This document shows positions 18,321-26,973 of a DNA stretch of 64,000 nt, in pieces. The notes below the pieces were generated by a model, which searched no databases, was not told the DNA's origin, and saw only the letters and a program-made list of their open reading frames with translations. The translations under genes were made by a program, and so were the position numbers. The stretch comes from Variovorax sp. PBL-E5 (lineage in GTDB: Bacteria; Pseudomonadota; Gammaproteobacteria; Burkholderiales; Burkholderiaceae_C): assembly GCF_901827185.1 (NCBI RefSeq), contig NZ_LR594672.1, positions 310,001 through 374,000 of the forward strand. The letters run 5' to 3'. The stretch's first letter is position 1, and every line of letters begins with the position of its first letter.

Positions 18321-19190
18321 TATGGCAGCAGCCCAGGCAGGACGTTCTACACCCACATCTCTGACCAGTACGCGCCGTTCCACAACAAGGTGGTCAATGT
18401 CGGCGTGCGCGATTCCACCTACGTGCTTGACGGCCTGCTGTACCACGAGTCCGACCTGCGCATCGAGGAACATTACACGGACACGGCGGGCTTCACCGAT
18501 CACGTCTTTGCCTTGATGCACCTGCTGGGCTTCCGCTTCGCACCGCGCATCCGAGACCTGGGCGACACCAAGCTCTACACCCCGAAAGGCGAAGCCGCCT
18601 ATGACGCGCTGAAACCGATGATCGGCGGCACTCTCAACATCAAGCACGTCCGCGCCCATTGGGACGAAATTCTGCGCCTGGCCACCTCGATCAAGCAAGG
18701 CACGGTGACGGCCTCGCTGATGCTTAGGAAACTCGGCAGCTATCCGCGCCAAAACGGCCTGGCTGTCGCCCTGCGTGAGCTGGGGCGCATCGAGCGGACG
18801 TTGTTCATCCTGGGCTGGTTGCAAAGCGTTGAGCTGCGCCGCCGCGTCCATGCCGGGCTGAATAAAGGCGAAGCACGCAATGCACTGGCCCGCGCCGTGT
18901 TCTTCAACCGGCTGGGCGAAATCCGCGACAGCAGCTTTGAGCAGCAGCGCTACCGGGCCAGCGGCCTCAATCTGGTGACGGCGGCTGTCGTGCTGTGGAA
19001 CACGGTCTACCTGGAGCGCGCAGCGCATGCGTTGCGTAGCAACGGCCATGCCGTCGATGAAACGCTATTGCAGTACCTGTCGCCGTTGGGCTGGGAACAC
19101 ATCAATCTGACCGGCGATTACCTCTGGCGCAGCAGCGCCAAGATCGGCGCGGGCAAGTTCAGGCCGTTGCGACCTCTGCAATCGGCTTAA
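18321..19190 (+). pseudogene. tnpA: Tn3-family (Tn21/Tn501 subgroup) transposase TnpA, C-terminal fragment
   Basis: From the IS21 right end an open frame gives about 289 residues of the C-terminal part of a Tn21-subgroup Tnp[55 protein letters not shown] and the final [13 protein letters not shown]. About two thirds of the normal protein (around 990 residues) is missing, including the first Asp of the DDE site. The stop codon lies just inside the transposon's 38-bp terminal repeat, the normal layout. It was truncated by IS21 copy 2 or an associated deletion. Confidence 0.9.
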
Positions 19191-19223
19191 CGTGCTTTAT
19201 TCTCCGTTTTCTGAGACGACCCC
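19186..19223 (-). repeat. 38-bp terminal inverted repeat of a Tn21-subgroup transposon
   Basis: On the minus strand it begins GGGGTCGTCTCAGAAAACGG and ends with GTTAAG, matching the known Tn21-family terminal repeat layout. It starts next to the tnpA stop as in Tn21 and Tn501. The base after it (19224) is IS1071 tnpA sequence, so the transposon had inserted in IS1071. Confidence 0.85.
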
Positions 19224-22041
19224 TGGTGGGCGCAATCTTCCCGATCAGTTCCGGTGGAATGACCTGGCGGCGGTTCGACCAGCGATCCAGGACCGCCTGC
19301 ATCTGTGAGGTATTCCACGCCATCACGATGTTGGCCATCAGGCTCAACGCATCGGCCACAGCCTGCATTTCATCGACACGTTTGGCCTGCGCCGGGCTGA
19401 TCCGGCCGGTATAAATGGCGCGCTTGAGGGCGTTAACAGCCTCGCCCCGATTGAGCACCCGGCGCAACTCGTTCCTGAAAGCGTCCTTGACAAAGTAGTC
19501 AGCCAAAAACGCCGTACGCAGCAACCGCCCCAATTGCACGCCAGCCTCATAGATTGGATCGCCCTGGGCGGCAGAACCGAACCGCGCAAGAGCTGCCACC
19601 GCACTGGCATGTCCGCTCATGACCGAGGCTGCCAGGTGCACCAGACTATCCCAATGCTTTTCGATCAAAGCGACGTCGACATTGGCTTCGCACACCGCAG
19701 CGATTTCTGCGGGCACTTTGGTGCCGCGTGGCACAAAGAGGTGGCGCTGTTTGAGTTCCTTCAACCGCGGGCAAAGATCAAAACCAAGCAAACGGGCATG
19801 TGACATGGCAAAGTCGGTGTAGCCATGGGTATCCACAGCAAGCTGGCTGGTCTCCAGCTTTTCTTGGCGGATGACACCTTCAATGGCCACGCCCGCCTGG
19901 CGCTCATTGAGCACAAAGGGCTGCGCATGGAAGATGCCCCACCGGTCTTTTACATGGGAGTAGATTCCAATGGAAGGTGTGTTGCGCCGAGGATCAAGCC
20001 GGGCTTGCCACACCCGTTTGGTGGTCTCCATGGTCATCATGTCAGAAGATGCCAAATCGGACCGCCCCCAGGTGGCGGCAATCGGGTGTCGCTGCATGAA
20101 TTCCAGCACAGCCTGGCAGGCCTGGCTCAGACGCCGTTCGTCCCGCGCCCAGCGCATGGCCTGGCGAATGCTGGTGGCAGACAATTGCGGAATCATGCGC
20201 GCGCATTCGACCGCAGTCAGACTGGTGCCGTGGGCCATGATGCCGGCATAGACCATCAGCAGCTCGTCGGTAGAGCGCGGCTCACGTCCGAGCATGATCC
20301 AGCTAAAGCGCACCTGGGCGTCAACGGCCAGAATCACTTCCGGCAATTGAACCTCACCGATGCGGTGATCCAAAGCCGCGCGCAGCTTGGTCACTTCTGG
20401 GTCTTCGTCCTCTGCGGGCAATGGCGACAAATGGAGTTCATCATCCACGCGCAGTACGCCACTGCGGGCTGCAGCGGCCACCGCATCGACACCGGCAGTT
20501 ACTCTGGCCAGCAAAGGCTTCAAGAAAGTGGCAGCCTTGCTGGGTAACGATAGACGGGCATAGTGTTTCTTGGACTCTGCCTGCCAACGCTCGTCCGTGA
20601 AGAACAAGCGCGCACGACCCCGAAAGCTCAGGCTGTGCTCAATCCAGACCGAGCCATTGCGCACCGCGCGGCGCAGGGCAAACAGGGTGGCCACCTCCAA
20701 CGCCTGAAACGCCCGTTCCCGGTCTGGGCTGGAGATCGAAACCTGCCAGATCATTCCCAGACTTGGTGCCACCACTTCAACTGGCAGCTTTCTGGATCCT
20801 TTGAGATATAAAGCTTGCAGCTTGGCAAGGTACTCGATGGCAGGATGCTCGCCGGTGGCCTGCCAGGGCAGCTTTGCAATGGCGACGAGCAACGACCGCA
20901 CGGGGCGAATTCCATCAATCAATCCCTCGCGGACCAGGGAGGCCCTGCTCGGTGGTTTGCGTTTCTGGGTTTCGGTGATCAAGGCTTCAAGACGGGCACG
21001 CAACTCAGCATCTGGCACCGCACCTTGCGCGCTCAAGGCAACAAGTTCGCCGAGCAGCGTTTTGTACATTGCGGCCCAATTGACGGTAGCGGGGACATCG
21101 GCGGCAGCCTGACGCCACAGATCGGCGATCCGGCGCTGCACCATAAGGATCAACTGGTCTGTGGTGGTGAACAGGCAATACCGAAGAAAGCATGCGACCT
21201 CCACGGTGCGCGCTGGCTCTTTGATCTTGGCTCCGGCTGAGGGCGGCCTGGAGACAAGTCGGCGCGCGTAGCGGCGCAAGATGAGATCGGGGATGTCTGC
21301 CAGGTGCTTATGAACGTCCAGCGTGTAAAGCAGGTCGATGCGCTCCAGTACCTCGCTGATTTGGCGGGTTGAGTGTTTCGCCGGTGCAGCCCATAGCCAA
21401 CTCTGCTGGGTTTGTCCATCTGGGCGCAGCTCTGAAACTGAGGCTCGCCAGCGATCAAGTGTTGCTGGATCAACGCTGGCGGCGATGGCGGTGCCTGTTT
21501 CAACTTCAAGCTGGGCAAGTGCCGCCGCAATCAGTGTCCGAATTGCCCGCTCGTGCACGATCACCAGCTTGTTCTTGTACAGCCATTGACGCGCCCGCAC
21601 GAGTAGCTGATCGCGGTCGGCGCAGCGCGCCACTTCGTCGCGCAGTTCACGTACCAGTGAGCGGCGCTGGTGCTCGCTCATCCACTGGAATCCAAGGACC
21701 GTGCAGGCTACTTGTTGGTGATCGAATAGCGTGCGCCCGCGTTCATACATGGCTCTCAGCGAGGCGACTTCTGGTGCTGCAATGCCAAGCTCGTTGCCAA
21801 GGTGGCGCCACAAGGCTACTGGAATTACCCGAAAGGCACCGAGCAAACGCCCACTCATGCGCAGGAAACCAATATGGAGCGCCAGACCAAGCTTGTGGGA
21901 ATCACCTCGGCGTGCATTGATTGCGTCGCGCTCGGCACCATCGAAGGTGAAAAATGCCTTCATCTCGAAGTCGCTGATATCGCGGGGGAGCCCACGCATC
22001 CCCAAAAACGTTGTGTGCCAACCCTGCATCGTGAACCTCAA
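19224..22041 (-). pseudogene. tnpA: IS1071 transposase TnpA, C terminus replaced
   Basis: The frame opens with MQGWHTTFLGMRGLPRDISD when read from ATG 22029 (GTG/other starts upstream add four residues) and matches the IS1071 Tn3-family transposase for about 939 residues. Normal TnpA is about 970. After GKIAPTR the family's conserved C-terminal segment is lost and the frame runs through the Tn21 terminal repeat to a stop at 19159, adding about 20 foreign basic residues. The DDE core is present (e.g. DTHGYTDFAMSHARLLGFDL), but the missing tail and missing terminal repeat argue against transposition. Confidence 0.88.
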
Positions 22042-22174
22042 AAGTGGGAGGCCACCATACCCGTTTACAAAGCGAACAGGAAAGTCAATGAAATCAACGG
22101 TCTACCCAGACCACCCCCGCGCCAGTGCTAGCTTTGCGTACCGTCACTTATTGCACTGAAAACGAGGAGACCCC
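19224..22174 (-). mobile_element. IS1071, one end lost (interrupted by the Tn21-like transposon)
   Basis: Most of IS1071 is present: the tnpA gene on the minus strand and, at 22065-22174, the outer terminal inverted repeat, whose extremity reads GGGGTCTCCTCGTTTTCA on the minus strand. The complete element is about 3.2 kb. Here 2951 bp remain because the tnpA 3' end and the second terminal repeat are missing at the junction with the Tn21-type end at 19223. IS1071 is a common carrier of catabolic genes in Comamonadaceae. Confidence 0.9.
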
Positions 22175-22228
22175 GACTACAGGCCTGGCCCGAGTTGACC
22201 GGCTCCCGGCTGCTGCGTGAGATCCGGG
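22175..22228 (+). pseudogene. Short istA-like remnant between IS1071 and the second IS21 element
   Basis: These 54 bases encode QAWPELTGSRLLREIR in frame, resembling the PELSAxRLxxEIR segment of IS21-family IstA proteins. The fragment abuts IS1071 at 22174 and is cut by the next IS at 22229. It suggests an earlier IS21-type element was destroyed here. The match is short, so confidence is low. Confidence 0.4.
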
Positions 22229-22331
22229 TGTTGACGCCGACCGAAAACTGACCATCTAGAGGTCGAAGTGCCTACTGAAAATTGACCAGGGTGTTCCACT
22301 GACCTGCTGAAACTTTCAGCAGGGAAATTAG

Positions 22332-23864
22332 GTGATCACCATGGACATGATTGGCAAGGTCAGGCGCATGAAGCTGCGCGACCAACTCTCCCTGAGCGAG
22401 ATTTCCAAGCGAACCGGCTTGGCCCGAAACACGGTCAAGAAATGGCTCAAGGCCCCCGGCCATGAGCCTCCGAAGTACGAGCGACGCGTCGTTGAGCGCA
22501 AGCTCACGGCGTTCGAGGGCACGCTGCACCAGGCGCTGGCGGCCGATGCGCACCGGCCCAAGCAAAGCCGGCGTTCTGCAAGGGCACTGTTCTCCCAGAT
22601 CCAGGCGCAGGGTTACCGCGGTGGCTACAGCGCGGTCACGGACTTCATCCGGGCGTGGCGCACGCGCTCTGACAGCAGTCCGGCCAAGGCGTTCGTGCCC
22701 TTGAGCTTTGAGTTGGGCGAGGCGTTCCAGTTTGACTGGAGCGATGAGGCGATGGTGGTGGGCGGCGTGTTCTACAACGTGCAGGTCGCGCATTTGAAGC
22801 TGTGTGCCAGCCGAGCGTTCTGGCTGGTGGCGTATCCCAGCCAGGGGCACGAGATGCTGTTTGACGCGCACACGCGCTCGTTCCAGGCGCTTGGCGGGGT
22901 GGCGCGGCGGGGCATCTACGACAACATGAAGACCGCGGTGGACAAGGTCAAGCGGGGCAAGGGGCGCATCGTCAACGCGCGCTTTGCGGCCATGTGCAGC
23001 CACTACCTGTTCGACCCGGACTTCTGCAACGTGGCCTCGGGTTGGGAGAAAGGGGTGGTGGAGAAGAACGTGCAGGACAGCCGCCGGCGTATCTGGATCG
23101 AGGCGAGCACCCGGCGCTTCGGCTCATTCATCGAACTCAATGCCTGGCTGGCAGAGCGTTGCCGCTCGGTGTGGGCCGACACGTCGCACCCGATCCATCG
23201 ACAGTTCACCGTGGGTGAGATGCTGGAGTTGGAGAGGGGCCACCTCATGTCCATGCCGACGCTCTTTGATGGTTATGTGGAGCGCCTGGCCCGGGTAAGC
23301 AGCACCTGCCTGGTGGTGGCCGCCCGCAACCGTTACTCGGTGCCGTGTGAATGGGCGGGTCACATCGTGAGCACCCGGGTGTATCCGGAGCGGGTGGAGG
23401 TGGCTGCCATGGATGCGGTGGTGGCCAGCCACGCCCGGCTCTCGGGCAGTGGACAGACCGTCTTTGACTGGCAGCACTACATCGACCTGGTGCAGCGCAA
23501 GCCGGGTGCGCTTCGCAATGGAACACCCTTCCTGGATCTGCCGCCTGCGCTGCTGCGGCTGCGGCAGTCTTTGTTGCGCCACGCCGGAGGTGACCGGGTC
23601 ATGGCGCAGGTGCTGGCGGTGGTTCCGCAGGCGGGTTTGGAGGCGGTGCTGGTGGCTGTAGAGCTGGTGCTCGAAGGCATGGCCCCCAGCGGCAGCATCA
23701 GCGTGGAGCACGTTCGCAATGTGCTGGCGCGGTTGAACAACCCGGTGACCCCAATGCAGGCCGAGACCGCGCTGCAATTGACCTTGGCGCCCAAGGCCGA
23801 CACAGCGCGGTACGACCGGCTGCGTCCCACCCACCTGGATGATCAGGAGGTGCGTCATGCGTGA
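22332..23864 (+). CDS. istA: IS21-family transposase IstA (second element)
   Basis: A 510-residue DDE transposase. The N-terminal HTH is [20 protein letters not shown]. Catalytic positions are in [25 protein letters not shown] and [20 protein letters not shown] 22332 follows an AGCAGGGAAATTAG site; ATG 22341 is an in-frame alternative. The 3' end overlaps istB. The gene appears intact. Confidence 0.95.
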   Translation: MITMDMIGKVRRMKLRDQLSLSEISKRTGLARNTVKKWLKAPGHEPPKYERRVVERKLTAFEGTLHQALAADAHRPKQSRRSARALFSQIQAQGYRGGYSAVTDFIRAWRTRSDSSPAKAFVPLSFELGEAFQFDWSDEAMVVGGVFYNVQVAHLKLCASRAFWLVAYPSQGHEMLFDAHTRSFQALGGVARRGIYDNMKTAVDKVKRGKGRIVNARFAAMCSHYLFDPDFCNVASGWEKGVVEKNVQDSRRRIWIEASTRRFGSFIELNAWLAERCRSVWADTSHPIHRQFTVGEMLELERGHLMSMPTLFDGYVERLARVSSTCLVVAARNRYSVPCEWAGHIVSTRVYPERVEVAAMDAVVASHARLSGSGQTVFDWQHYIDLVQRKPGALRNGTPFLDLPPALLRLRQSLLRHAGGDRVMAQVLAVVPQAGLEAVLVAVELVLEGMAPSGSISVEHVRNVLARLNNPVTPMQAETALQLTLAPKADTARYDRLRPTHLDDQEVRHA

Positions 23865-24696
23865 TACGACACGGGATGTTCACGCGCAGCTCAAGGCATT
23901 GAGGTTGAACGGCATGGCCGTGGCCTGGGCGGATCTGGTCGAGCAAGGTGGGGACTCGACGCTGGATGCCTCACGCTGGCTGGTGGAGCATCTGCTGCAA
24001 GCCGAAGATGCGGACCGGGCGATGCGCTCGATTGCGCACCAGATGAAGTCGGCCCGCTTCCCCATGCACCGCGACTTGGCCGGGTTCAACTTCGAGGTGT
24101 CGCAGGTGGACAAGGCGCTGATCCAGAAACTCTCAGACCTGTCCTTCACCGACGATGCGCAGAACGCTGTGCTGATCGGTGGGCCTGGCACGGGCAAGAC
24201 GCACCTGGCCACCGCACTGGGCATTGCCGGGTTGAGCCGGCACGCCAAGCGGGTGCGGTTCTACTCCACGGTGGATCTGGTCAACGCGCTGGAGCAGGAG
24301 AAAGCCCAAGGTCGCGCAGGCCGCATTGCCATGAGTTTGGTGCGCATGGACCTGGTGGTTCTGGACGAACTGGGCTACTTGCCGTTCAGCCAGTCCGGTG
24401 GTGCCTTGCTGTTCCACCTGCTGTCCAAGCTCTACGAGCACACCAGCGTGATGATCACGACCAACCTGACCTTCGCGGAATGGTCCAGCGTGTTCGGGGA
24501 CGCCAAGATGACCACCGCGCTGCTCGATCGGTTGACGCACCACTGCCACATCATCGAGACCGGAAACGAGTCCTACCGCTTCCGCCACAGCTCCAAGGAG
24601 GCCAAGGGCCGCATCAAGTCCAGGGAGCAGGAGCGCAAGACTTCAGCCAGTCAACCCTTGAATGAAGGGAGCGAGAAACCAGGAACGTCTCTATAG
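23839..24696 (+). CDS. istB: IS21-family helper ATPase IstB (second element)
   Basis: An AAA+ helper of about 278-285 residues. Walker A is [16 protein letters not shown] and Walker B is [13 protein letters not shown]. The better start is ATG 23857 ([15 protein letters not shown]), behind GGAGGTGCGTC, overlapping the istA stop. The C-terminal tail is Lys/Arg/Glu-rich. The stop at 24696 lies 90 bases before the element end. Confidence 0.94.
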   Translation: MIRRCVMRDTTRDVHAQLKALRLNGMAVAWADLVEQGGDSTLDASRWLVEHLLQAEDADRAMRSIAHQMKSARFPMHRDLAGFNFEVSQVDKALIQKLSDLSFTDDAQNAVLIGGPGTGKTHLATALGIAGLSRHAKRVRFYSTVDLVNALEQEKAQGRAGRIAMSLVRMDLVVLDELGYLPFSQSGGALLFHLLSKLYEHTSVMITTNLTFAEWSSVFGDAKMTTALLDRLTHHCHIIETGNESYRFRHSSKEAKGRIKSREQERKTSASQPLNEGSEKPGTSL

Positions 24697-24786
24697 TTAT
24701 CCACAGCTGACCTCCTGCGGAGGCAGCCTTAGCCCCTGGTCAAAATTCAACCGGCACAGCTGGTCAATATTCCATCGGCGCCAACA

Positions 24787-25438
24787 GCTAGGCGGCAATG
24801 CGCATGATGTGGTGCTGACCGACGGCAGTGGCCTGCTGACCGCAATTCGCCATTCCGTTCTTAGAGACCCAGTGGCGGCTGCGCAGCAGTCGCCCCGTGC
24901 CAATCCGGCAAACCTGAAGGCCATCCAGGATGAGCTGGTCCGCTGGGCAGACGCCAACGAGCCCGCCCCGGACGAGGTGAACGCACTCCAACTGCTTTTG
25001 CGTCGGCTAGGCGACCTGCGCTCCCGCTCGACCTCGTGCTTCGACAGCACGAACGTGCTCGCGGCGATGCTGACCGGCGTCGCACCTTCCCTTTCGACGG
25101 CACCACTTCATTACGCGATGTGGTTTCTTGTCGAAGCGTCGCTCCAGCATGGCCGCACCAACGCCTTCGACAGGACGGATGAGCTTGTACGCCAAGCGCG
25201 GTCCGGCGATTTTTTGCTGTCAGAGCAGGACCTGCCGGGCGGGTCCGGCGCCCCTGCGATTCCCGGCTGGGCACGCAAGTCGACGTTGCGGCTTGGCCGC
25301 AAGTACAGCGCTGGCTTCTCGCAGGCCCCCTGGGAGGGCGTAATGCGGTGCCTGCAGATGGACGATGCTGAAACCGAGCGCATGCGCGAGATGTACCTCA
25401 CCTGCCTTCAGCACCCCAGCCCGACTGCTTGCGGTTAG
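24787..25438 (+). pseudogene. Hypothetical protein, 5' end removed by IS21
   Basis: An open frame of about 216 codons runs out of the IS end and ends at TAG 25438. Codon use is like the genes further right. It is soluble, with a segment LVRWADANEPAPDEVNALQL and a Trp/Tyr-rich C-terminal part. No family was recognised. The native start is missing; in-frame codons upstream of 24787 belong to the IS. It marks where resident DNA resumes. Confidence 0.5.
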
Positions 25439-25528
25439 GCAGAGCGCGGCGTTCGGTCGGTGGCGCGAGCACAAGCAACAGCACGGTCCGCACCGGCCGC
25501 GCCGCCAGCGGCCCAGGCGTTAAATGCG

Positions 25529-25717
25529 CTACTCGCCGGGAGCTCGGTCGCCCTCGGTTTCGAAGTTCTGACGCGCCGCTGCCCGGAGCACCTCGTCGGA
25601 TTCGTGGTCGTATGTCTGGAAACCCCAGGCCTCCAGGTAGCCGACCAGCTCAGGTCGGGAAGCGCGTTCGATAGCCTCAAGGCTGCGGAGGAGCGGCAGA
25701 ATCGTCATTCCCGACAT
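25529..25717 (-). CDS. Small hypothetical protein (62 residues)
   Basis: ATG 25717 is preceded by GGGAG three bases away. The product MSGMTILPLLRSLEAIERAS continues into an acidic helical protein with an LVGYLEAWGFQTYDHESDEV segment. No family is recognised. The distribution of charged residues and the ribosome site support coding, but the gene is short and isolated. Confidence 0.5.
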   Translation of the reverse strand: MSGMTILPLLRSLEAIERASRPELVGYLEAWGFQTYDHESDEVLRAAARQNFETEGDRAPGE

Positions 25718-25885
25718 TGTCTCCCAGGTCGCCACCTGTCCTCTGAGCGAGGTGCTTTGCCTGGAGAAGTGCCCTGCCTGCGTAGATTCCCGGCCGCAAC
25801 CGAATTGCCTTCGCGCGTCGTGCCAGGAGCTGAGGTGCTTCTGGCACAGGCAAAGCGGGGCCCGTCGCGAGCACACCCAAGGGAG

Positions 25886-26155
25886 CTAGTCGTCCAGGTG
25901 CCGCGGACGGACCACCGGCTTCGAGTCCTTCAAGTCCTCGGGGGCCGACAGGTCCCAGACGAGATTGCAAGGGAAGACGACCTGGCACGCGGCCTTGATG
26001 AGGTTCGGCTGGCTTTTGTCGACCTTTCCGAAGAACGAGAAGACGTCCCTGCCGGAAATTTGCTTAAAAAGTGCGAGCAGGACCATCACCACAAAGAGCC
26101 AGAACCACCAGTGGCGGTGAAGTGGCTTGTCGTCTGGCCGTTCGTCTTCCGACAT
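25886..26155 (-). CDS. Small single-span membrane protein
   Basis: An 89-residue protein from ATG 26155 (MSEDERPDDKPLHRHWWFWL). One membrane helix, WWFWLFVVMVLLALF, is followed by a segment with two Cys (KAACQVVFPCNLVWDLSAP) that may lie outside the cytoplasm. The gene starts 7 bases after the stop of the membrane protein at 26163-26501 on the same strand, so the two probably form an operon. Function unknown. Confidence 0.65.
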   Translation of the reverse strand: MSEDERPDDKPLHRHWWFWLFVVMVLLALFKQISGRDVFSFFGKVDKSQPNLIKAACQVVFPCNLVWDLSAPEDLKDSKPVVRPRHLDD

Positions 26156-26162
26156 CAGCGCT

Positions 26163-26501
26163 TCAGGCGTTGGCCGCAATTGGCATGGCCATGCCGAGCG
26201 CCGACGCGGCGAGGGCGTTCTCGCCTTCGCTACCTGCGAGCGAATAGCCGCGCTCGAGCAGCCGCCGGGTGTAGTACTTGTTGTACATAAACGCCCAGAT
26301 GATGCCGATGGCGAGCGCGCCGATGCCGAAGGTCATCAAGCCGATGATGACGGCGATGACGAAGCCGCCGATGAAGGTGAGGAAGTCGCCCCGGAAGAGC
26401 GCTGGGAAGAATCCGAAGAAGAGCGTCGTCCATGAGAAGCCGTAAAAGCCATTCTTCATGAGCCCGGTGTCCTTGTGCCGGAGAGCGATTCGAGTTGCCA
26501 T
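26163..26501 (-). CDS. DUF2628-like membrane protein
   Basis: A 112-residue protein with a SWTTLFFGFFPALFRGDFL segment typical of the DUF2628/HrgC-like group, then two hydrophobic spans (FIGGFVIAVIIGLMTFGIGA and LAIGIIWAFMYN), ending in a YYTRRLLERGYSL motif. An AAGAGGAAC site lies 6 bases before ATG 26501. It is the first gene of a two-gene minus-strand operon and is divergent from ileS. The family's role is not known. A much longer relative of the same core is seen at 50868-51845. Confidence 0.7.
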   Translation of the reverse strand: MATRIALRHKDTGLMKNGFYGFSWTTLFFGFFPALFRGDFLTFIGGFVIAVIIGLMTFGIGALAIGIIWAFMYNKYYTRRLLERGYSLAGSEGENALAASALGMAMPIAANA

Positions 26502-26973
26502 GGCTGAGTTCCTCTTAGTGTTGTTAGTGTGCTGCCGGCCGTTCGACCCAATTTCTCACGTCGTGCACCAGGGGCAGTCTACGAGCGAGTTCCCGTACCG
26601 CCGGCTCGAGGGAGTGGTTTGTGTGCAGCATTGCGCACTTCGCTTCCTTGGATGGCGAGCGGTGGTATGGAAACTACGGGCCCCGCGCAGACCGGTTGCC
26701 CGCTGGCGGTTGCTCCGTGCAGCTATTCTTGGCCAATGGCCCTAAAACGTGAAAGAATAGATGCAGTTCGTTTAAAATGTGAGTGCCTATACAAGGCGTC
26801 ACACTCAATCAAGCACATCGTGTCCAAGCACTGGTCCTTCTCGATTATTCGCACCTCCGCTGCCGCAGAGCACCGGGGGCGAATTACGTTGGGCGATTAG
26901 CCCCACCTTCGACCTCGACCTCCCAAGGCAGCGACTCACCCTCGCTGCCTTTTTGCTTTTCTGGACCCGAATC
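26502..26973 (+). promoter_or_regulatory. ileS leader region with a candidate leader peptide and attenuator-like terminator
   Basis: The 472-base gap has no protein gene. A perfect 10-bp hairpin, AAGGCAGCGA (26925-26934) and TCGCTGCCTT (26942-26951), is followed by TTTTGCTTTT and ends 14 bases before ATG 26974, so it would stop ileS transcription. Upstream are promoter-like elements (CCTAAAAC near 26741, TAAAAT at 26773, GCCTATACA at 26785). A possible short reading frame ending at TAG 26900 has an Ile-Ile pair (ATT ATT, 26844-26849) and further Ile codons, as expected for attenuation by isoleucine supply. Its start codon is not clear, so the leader-peptide idea is tentative. Confidence 0.5.

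Larger units (their letters stand above)
22229..24786 (+). mobile_element. Second, different IS21-family insertion sequence, complete
   Basis: A 2558-bp element with istA and istB. The left end reads TGTTGACGCCGACCGAAAAC and the right end, reverse complemented, TGTTGGCGCCGATGGAATAT; inner TTGACCAG repeats occur near both ends. No target duplication is visible (left flank ATCCGGG, right flank GCTAGGC). The right end truncates the gene at 24787-25438. IstA and IstB are related to, but clearly different from, those of copies 1 and 2. Confidence 0.92.

Noticed and set aside
19159..22041. Intact IS1071 transposase of 960 residues
   Set aside because: The last 20 residues read antisense through a Tn21-type terminal repeat, and the second IS1071 end is absent.
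25460..26290. 276-residue plus-strand ORF
   Set aside because: It runs opposite three better supported minus-strand genes and has shadow-like Arg/Ala/Gln composition.
26779..26973. Extension of the IleRS reading frame to GTG 26779
   Set aside because: The extra 65 residues cover the promoter-like and hairpin region, have low-complexity composition and no match to IleRS; MYHLNLFKSSFELPQ at 26974 fits the usual N terminus.
26760..26973. T-box riboswitch controlling ileS
   Set aside because: No TGGNACCGCG-type antiterminator sequence or specifier loop could be found, and T-boxes are not expected in beta-proteobacteria.
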